Part shown: positions 5,562-9,461 of the stretch, piece by piece
Layout: the number at the start of each line of letters is the position of its first letter
Position numbering within the stretch: the stretch's first letter is position 1
Assembly: GCA_007116835.1 (NCBI GenBank)
Contig: SKHS01000038.1
Span: 1 to 9,461, forward strand
Source: Halomonas sp.
Lineage (GTDB): Bacteria > Pseudomonadota > Gammaproteobacteria > Pseudomonadales > Halomonadaceae
Length of the DNA: 9,461 bases
Direction of reading: 5' to 3'
Position numbers and translations under genes: made by a program
The notes under the pieces: generated by a model
The model's input: the letters and a program-made list of their open reading frames with translations, nothing else
What the model was told of the DNA's origin: nothing
Databases searched by the model: none

Positions 5562-7882
5562 TGCGGATACCCCACTGCCCAATCTGACGGGTCGGGGACG
5601 CGAATTGCAACACCAAACACGACGTCGTTACCGACAACATCCTGCAAGCCAGGGAGGAGCCCGTCATCGCGCGTAAGCCGCGGTCGGACACGGTGAATCT
5701 GCACCGTGATTCCAGCCTTTGCGTGAAGAATCTTGTCGGACCCCTCACCGCCCCCTGAGCCCTGCACTTCGCCTTGAAACAACTCAAAGGTGTATCCATA
5801 GGGCTTGTTTGGACTGTCGCGTGACTCTGACCTAACACTTCGCCATCGCCCATTCTCAAGACCAAGGAACACGAGGTGGACATCAAAGTCTGCGGCCGTA
5901 GCGGCCAGTGCAATCTGGGTGGTTGCAGCCTGCAACCTGCCACGCTCATCATCCGCAACAGGCCACTGCTCAAGAAGGCCTATTGCGTCGCTTGCGCGCA
6001 CACTTCGCCAACGAATGCTCGGGTGCGCCGAAAACCGAGAATCCAATTCCGAAATCGGTCGCAGGTCTTTCTTGAGCTGCGCAAAATAGTGCTCAAGTGC
6101 CGAACTCGACATCTCTCCCTCATGCGGCTGAACCACCAGAAGTTTTTGGCGGAATATCCAGTCGGTGCGGTTCTTGACGTACGCCGTATGCATGCTGATG
6201 ACGGCCTTCCGGGTTGGCTTCATTCCCGGTGCCAGCATGAAGTCCCGCCGATAGTCCGTCAGCGGTTTCCCCTCCACGTCTTGCAGCGACGTGCGAAGTA
6301 GGTCATCCGCTCTTGCCATTCGGTCAAGCGCTGTCACTGTTTCGACATCAAACCAGCCGCGCAACCAATTGCGATAGTCGTCCCGATACCCGAAGAAACG
6401 ACATCTCTGCAGAGTAGTGCCGGTCGTGGTAGCCCTCTGGCGCGGCATGTACGTCACCACTAAGTGCTCGACCGTATACCCACGTCCCAAGACCTCCCCG
6501 CCGACCAAAATTCGGAGGCCTGGAACTGACCAATCGACCGACTTGATATCCGAATCAGAGTTCATGACAACGACGGAGGCGTCACTCAAGCATTCCATCA
6601 GGCCATCTGGCGCTTCGCCAGCCTCTACCTGGCCGCGAATATGAGCGATGGTATTTCGCTCTACCTCAGACAAGCCAACCGACGGGAGCAGTTGGCAGGC
6701 GTCCAGAAGGGCGCGCCTCGTGTCTGGCATCAAACCCTCACCGGAAAGCTCTTCTGCAACCATATTCAGTAGCGAATTGCAAAAGCGTTGATAGAGCGCG
6801 TGACCCTTCTTGAATTGCGTCGGATGCACCAACATCGAGACTGATTCGAGGCGCCCCGATGAACGCAGGCACAAAGCCGCAAGTCCGAAATACAGGATGC
6901 TCGTTTTCAAGGAGGGCGGCGGATACGGCAACTTCTCAACTTCGGCAACCAACTCGTCTTCAGGGATGACCTGCTTATTGAATTGGCTTTCAACCGAGAA
7001 CAGTTGAAGCGGGCCCACGTAGCCTGGACTTGGATGAAGAACAGTAAGCACATCTGGCGACAAAACATCTCTTGTTGTTAACAGAAGATTTGCATGAGGT
7101 GTCGCGGTATACATGAGGACGCTTAGGCGCGAATTTCGAAGGACACAACTACGGATACCGGCATAGACCTTCGTCATTTCAGCGTCATGGTCCAGGTCTG
7201 CTGCGATGTTTGATGAAGCGAGACCATTGAGGCTCGCTTCATCGCATTCGTCGTCAATAAGAATGCTGGGGGTGCTCATTCCTCCGAGACTTCGGCTGAT
7301 ATCCAAGATTTCATTGAGACTCGCAATGCGGTTGTGATTTTTAAGAACGATAAGGACGAGGTGTCCCGTCGTGCCCCCCGCTGCTGCTGCGGACGCATCT
7401 CGAATCTCTTCAGCTAACTGGAACCGTCGCCGACCATTTCTTGCACTCATTGTCGGTACAACAGCAATTTTCCATTCGCTATCACCAAGCGTTTCGCGTT
7501 CAGCATTGCTGCGCAGTTTCCGAATTGGCAGAGCACCTCGCTCCGACGGGACCAGCGCCTGGACAAAGCGGTCCAAGGTCTGCTCAACAAGCGACGTTAA
7601 CCGGCCAGCTAGGACGACCGTACACGCAAACCCATTTTCTCCGGCGGCAATGGCAGTTCCAATGAACGTTCCCGTCTTACCGCTTTGCACACTCCCAACG
7701 ACAAGTTGCCTCATCTGCGGATAAAACACCTGCGACGGGTCCGGCAGCCGCGACAGCGAAGCCAGAATTTCAGCCTTCTTTTGCCGCCGGGCAGAGGGCG
7801 GATATGCCGATATGTAGCGCTCGAGGCGCGGCCCGACGACGGGAGACCAGAGTCGACCTGGTACGTCCTGATATTCAGTCAT
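5558..7882 (-). CDS. Z1 domain superfamily 2 helicase-like ATPase
   Basis: A 774-residue protein. ATG at 7882 overlaps the upstream ATPase stop by eight bases, with no clear ribosome binding site, so its translation is probably coupled. Motifs in order: Walker A GSVQSGKT (63-70); VVLAGRLTSLVEQTLDRF (89-106); Walker B-like LIDDECDEAS (208-217); YTATPHANLL (258-267). These are followed by the Z1 signature VGGEVLGRGYTVEHLVVTY (460-478) and LQRCRFFGYRDDY (491-503), where R493 and R495 are likely ATP-sensing arginines. Compared with the usual 'LSRGxT...QMGRWFGYR', this protein has GRG for SRG and QRCRFFGYR. It also has cysteine where many relatives have alanine in the DEAD-like box. The last 270 residues (about 505-774) are unassigned. 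The family is an ATP-driven DNA translocase or helicase associated with MORC-like ATPases and nucleases in restriction-like gene clusters. Here it is presumed to move on or open target DNA for the nuclease encoded next. Confidence 0.93.
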   Translation of the reverse strand: MTEYQDVPGRLWSPVVGPRLERYISAYPPSARRQKKAEILASLSRLPDPSQVFYPQMRQLVVGSVQSGKTGTFIGTAIAAGENGFACTVVLAGRLTSLVEQTLDRFVQALVPSERGALPIRKLRSNAERETLGDSEWKIAVVPTMSARNGRRRFQLAEEIRDASAAAAGGTTGHLVLIVLKNHNRIASLNEILDISRSLGGMSTPSILIDDECDEASLNGLASSNIAADLDHDAEMTKVYAGIRSCVLRNSRLSVLMYTATPHANLLLTTRDVLSPDVLTVLHPSPGYVGPLQLFSVESQFNKQVIPEDELVAEVEKLPYPPPSLKTSILYFGLAALCLRSSGRLESVSMLVHPTQFKKGHALYQRFCNSLLNMVAEELSGEGLMPDTRRALLDACQLLPSVGLSEVERNTIAHIRGQVEAGEAPDGLMECLSDASVVVMNSDSDIKSVDWSVPGLRILVGGEVLGRGYTVEHLVVTYMPRQRATTTGTTLQRCRFFGYRDDYRNWLRGWFDVETVTALDRMARADDLLRTSLQDVEGKPLTDYRRDFMLAPGMKPTRKAVISMHTAYVKNRTDWIFRQKLLVVQPHEGEMSSSALEHYFAQLKKDLRPISELDSRFSAHPSIRWRSVRASDAIGLLEQWPVADDERGRLQAATTQIALAATAADFDVHLVFLGLENGRWRSVRSESRDSPNKPYGYTFELFQGEVQGSGGGEGSDKILHAKAGITVQIHRVRPRLTRDDGLLPGLQDVVGNDVVFGVAIRVPDPSDWAVGYPQ

Positions 7883-9461
7883 CGTTTTCGTCGGCTAGTC
7901 GGTACTGCGTAGCCATGTACTCAAGTGCCTCCTCAAATTGGTCAAGAAGGAGAGTTCCCCATCGCCCACCTTCAGGAGACCGACGACTCATCAGCGCTAC
8001 GGCGTGCCCAAGTGCTGTCAGCACGTTACGAATCTCTTCAAGTGAGTCCGGCTTGGGATGCAGGCATTCGACGTAGTGCGACAGCTTGTTGACGCGCACG
8101 AGTCCTTCATGTCCATCCATTGAAAATGCGAGAAGCCGATGCCCCGCGAGGCTATTCCATTCCACCTTTACAGATGTAGTTTCGCCGCTCCGCCAGTTCA
8201 CCGAGTGTAGATATTCCGGGTCTGCCGGGTGAGTTCCGCCACTCGAAATGTCTCCTGCGTCACCGGGTTGCGGCGGTGCGCTCGGGACCCGCGGTGGGAG
8301 CGGTGCGGTGGGACCGAGCGGAGGCAAAGGCGGTAATTCGTCCGGTCGACGCTTCGGGTCCTGGCGTACTTTTCTCTGGAAAAGGTCAATCATTTTGTAG
8401 AAATGCTGCTCTTCAAGTTGACGGGCTATTTCCTTTAGGAGAAACTCTTGCTGTTCGTCGCTCCAACTGAATTCATTCTTGTGCGAACCGACGTCGAATT
8501 CATCGAGATTTATCTCGCCGCAAAGCCGCATTCCCACATAGCCCGTCGAAGTAAATCTGAGCTCCTTGGGGCGCCACGTGCCGTCTCCAGACTCTGCGAC
8601 TCCGGCGGCATAGCCCAGAACAACGCGGTCTCGGTAAAATCCCAGAATCCCAGCATCTTTTCGGCTACCCGTTCGTTCCTCTCCTTGCGCCTGTATCCCC
8701 ATCCACCCGGTTGCAACGCGCACCCTGGCTTCGGGAGAGTTGTCTAGGTCCGCCGGGACCGCAATTGAGAAGTCGTGTCGCCACTCGACCGCCTCCCGCC
8801 CCGGGATAGGAAGCGGGTCAAAGTCCTTATCGGGCTGGTGCCACAAGGGCTCAACGAGCATCGGGACAGGTTCGAACTCGAGACTTTTCCCATCAATGCG
8901 AATTTCGATATCGCCGCGCTGCAGGAACCTCCGATAGATACTTGCGGCGTAGCTGCGAATCTTTCCTAGTGACTTCCCGTGGGGCTTAGCGTGGTAGAGG
9001 TTCGAGACAACTATCTCTGTGAAATGACTCGACGTTGGCTGGTCAAATTCTCTGATTGGCACTGAAGCTTGAAACTCTTCTATCTCGTCAAGGTCGAGAA
9101 CGACTTCACGTCGAAACTGCTCGGTGGCCAATTTGGTTCTTACCTCAACGCGCGAACCAATCCAGAACGCCGCAGTCTTCATCCCGACACCGAAGCGATT
9201 TAGATGGTCGAAGTCTTCTGGGACCCGGCCGAGCTGAAGTGCGGTACTGAGGTCGTGGCGAGCAATGCCGCCAGCGTTATCTCGAACCGTAACCCCGTTC
9301 CCGCTGAAGTCGACGGTGATAAGTAGTTTTGGAACGCCCGGCATCGTCTCGTTCAACAAGCCGCTCAATTTCGGTCGGATGTCGCGGTCAAAGCTTGAGA
9401 TGGAGTTGTCAATGAATTCTGCAATGACAAACCACCACTTGTTTGGGAAGTCTTTCAGCAA
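7875..9461 (-). CDS. MORC/MutL-like GHKL ATPase, N-terminus outside the window
   Basis: 528 codons are visible, ending in TGA at 7875-7877 inside the Z1 gene's start. The right edge cuts the 5' end. The visible N-box lies only about 15 codons in, and such ATPases normally have some tens of residues before it, so the leading TTG is not a credible start. GHKL motifs: N-box AEFIDNSI (14-21, with E15 and N19), G1 box VRDNAGGI (59-66, with D61, G64 and G65), and G2 box RFGVGMKTAAFWIG (89-102, with G91, G93 and K95). A second domain (about 225-335), with GILGFYRDRVVLGY (271-284) and RLCGEINLDEFDV...KNEFSW (312-333), is the S5-like transducer fold of MORC and MutL proteins. A proline-rich linker (about 372-399) leads to a C-terminal domain (412-528) with no recognised family. 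ATP binding should drive dimer closure around DNA. It is the first visible gene of the operon; a methylase or other partner may lie beyond the edge. Confidence 0.93.
   Translation of the reverse strand: MLKDFPNKWWFVIAEFIDNSISSFDRDIRPKLSGLLNETMPGVPKLLITVDFSGNGVTVRDNAGGIARHDLSTALQLGRVPEDFDHLNRFGVGMKTAAFWIGSRVEVRTKLATEQFRREVVLDLDEIEEFQASVPIREFDQPTSSHFTEIVVSNLYHAKPHGKSLGKIRSYAASIYRRFLQRGDIEIRIDGKSLEFEPVPMLVEPLWHQPDKDFDPLPIPGREAVEWRHDFSIAVPADLDNSPEARVRVATGWMGIQAQGEERTGSRKDAGILGFYRDRVVLGYAAGVAESGDGTWRPKELRFTSTGYVGMRLCGEINLDEFDVGSHKNEFSWSDEQQEFLLKEIARQLEEQHFYKMIDLFQRKVRQDPKRRPDELPPLPPLGPTAPLPPRVPSAPPQPGDAGDISSGGTHPADPEYLHSVNWRSGETTSVKVEWNSLAGHRLLAFSMDGHEGLVRVNKLSHYVECLHPKPDSLEEIRNVLTALGHAVALMSRRSPEGGRWGTLLLDQFEEALEYMATQYRLADENDD

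Noticed and set aside
5580..5582. TTG as the start of the PD-(D/E)XK gene
   Set aside because: It gives a 25-base overlap without a clear ribosome binding site. The GTG at 5561 gives the classic 4-base GTGA overlap with GGGG at suitable distance.
9459..9461. TTG at the right edge as the start of the ATPase
   Set aside because: It is simply the first codon in the window. The N-box would lie about 15 residues from the start, too close for a GHKL ATPase, so the gene is 5'-truncated by the window.

Overview
The window looks like an accessory (defence-island or mobile-element) segment of a moderately GC-rich bacterium. AAGGAGG-type ribosome binding sites, mixed ATG/GTG starts and codon use fit a proteobacterium best, but no marker gene fixes the taxon. 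No rRNA, tRNA, CRISPR array or intact insertion sequence was seen.

Right half (4695-9461, minus strand): a tightly packed three-gene operon with overlapping ends. In transcription order it encodes (1) a MORC/MutL-like GHKL ATPase whose first residues lie beyond the right edge, (2) a 774-residue superfamily 2 helicase-like ATPase with a Z1 domain, and (3) a protein with a PD-(D/E)XK nuclease motif. Prokaryotic MORC-like ATPases beside Z1 proteins and nuclease-fold proteins have been described computationally as parts of restriction-like systems, so a DNA-targeting defence role is the best inference. A 143-nt spacer full of short hairpins and a small membrane protein gene with its own strong ribosome binding site (4111-4551) follow on the same strand.

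Middle (about 2301-4110): a plus-strand HNH endonuclease gene (2607-3686) pairs a C-terminal HNH_2 nuclease with an N-terminal domain that I read as an SRA-like DNA reader. Just upstream, overlapping its start as ATGA, lies what appears to be a frameshifted, N-terminally truncated MazG/dCTP-pyrophosphatase-like gene. Downstream is about 420 bp without a convincing gene, possibly decayed coding sequence, with one perfect hairpin between the convergent genes.

Left part (1-2300): two minus-strand genes. One is a 154-residue protein resembling the winged-helix N-terminal part of phage replication organisers (1469-1933), with a perfect ATGTTG-N6-CAACAT inverted repeat upstream of its start. The other is a gene that begins at a GTG with a strong ribosome binding site (1037) and runs off the left edge. 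It has a TPR-like stretch near the visible end and no recognised function. The gaps hold an imperfect inverted repeat and a G-rich tract.

The combination of helicase/ATPase operon, modified-base-type HNH nuclease, decayed nucleotide pyrophosphohydrolase, membrane protein and phage-like replication protein is typical of a patchwork defence island.
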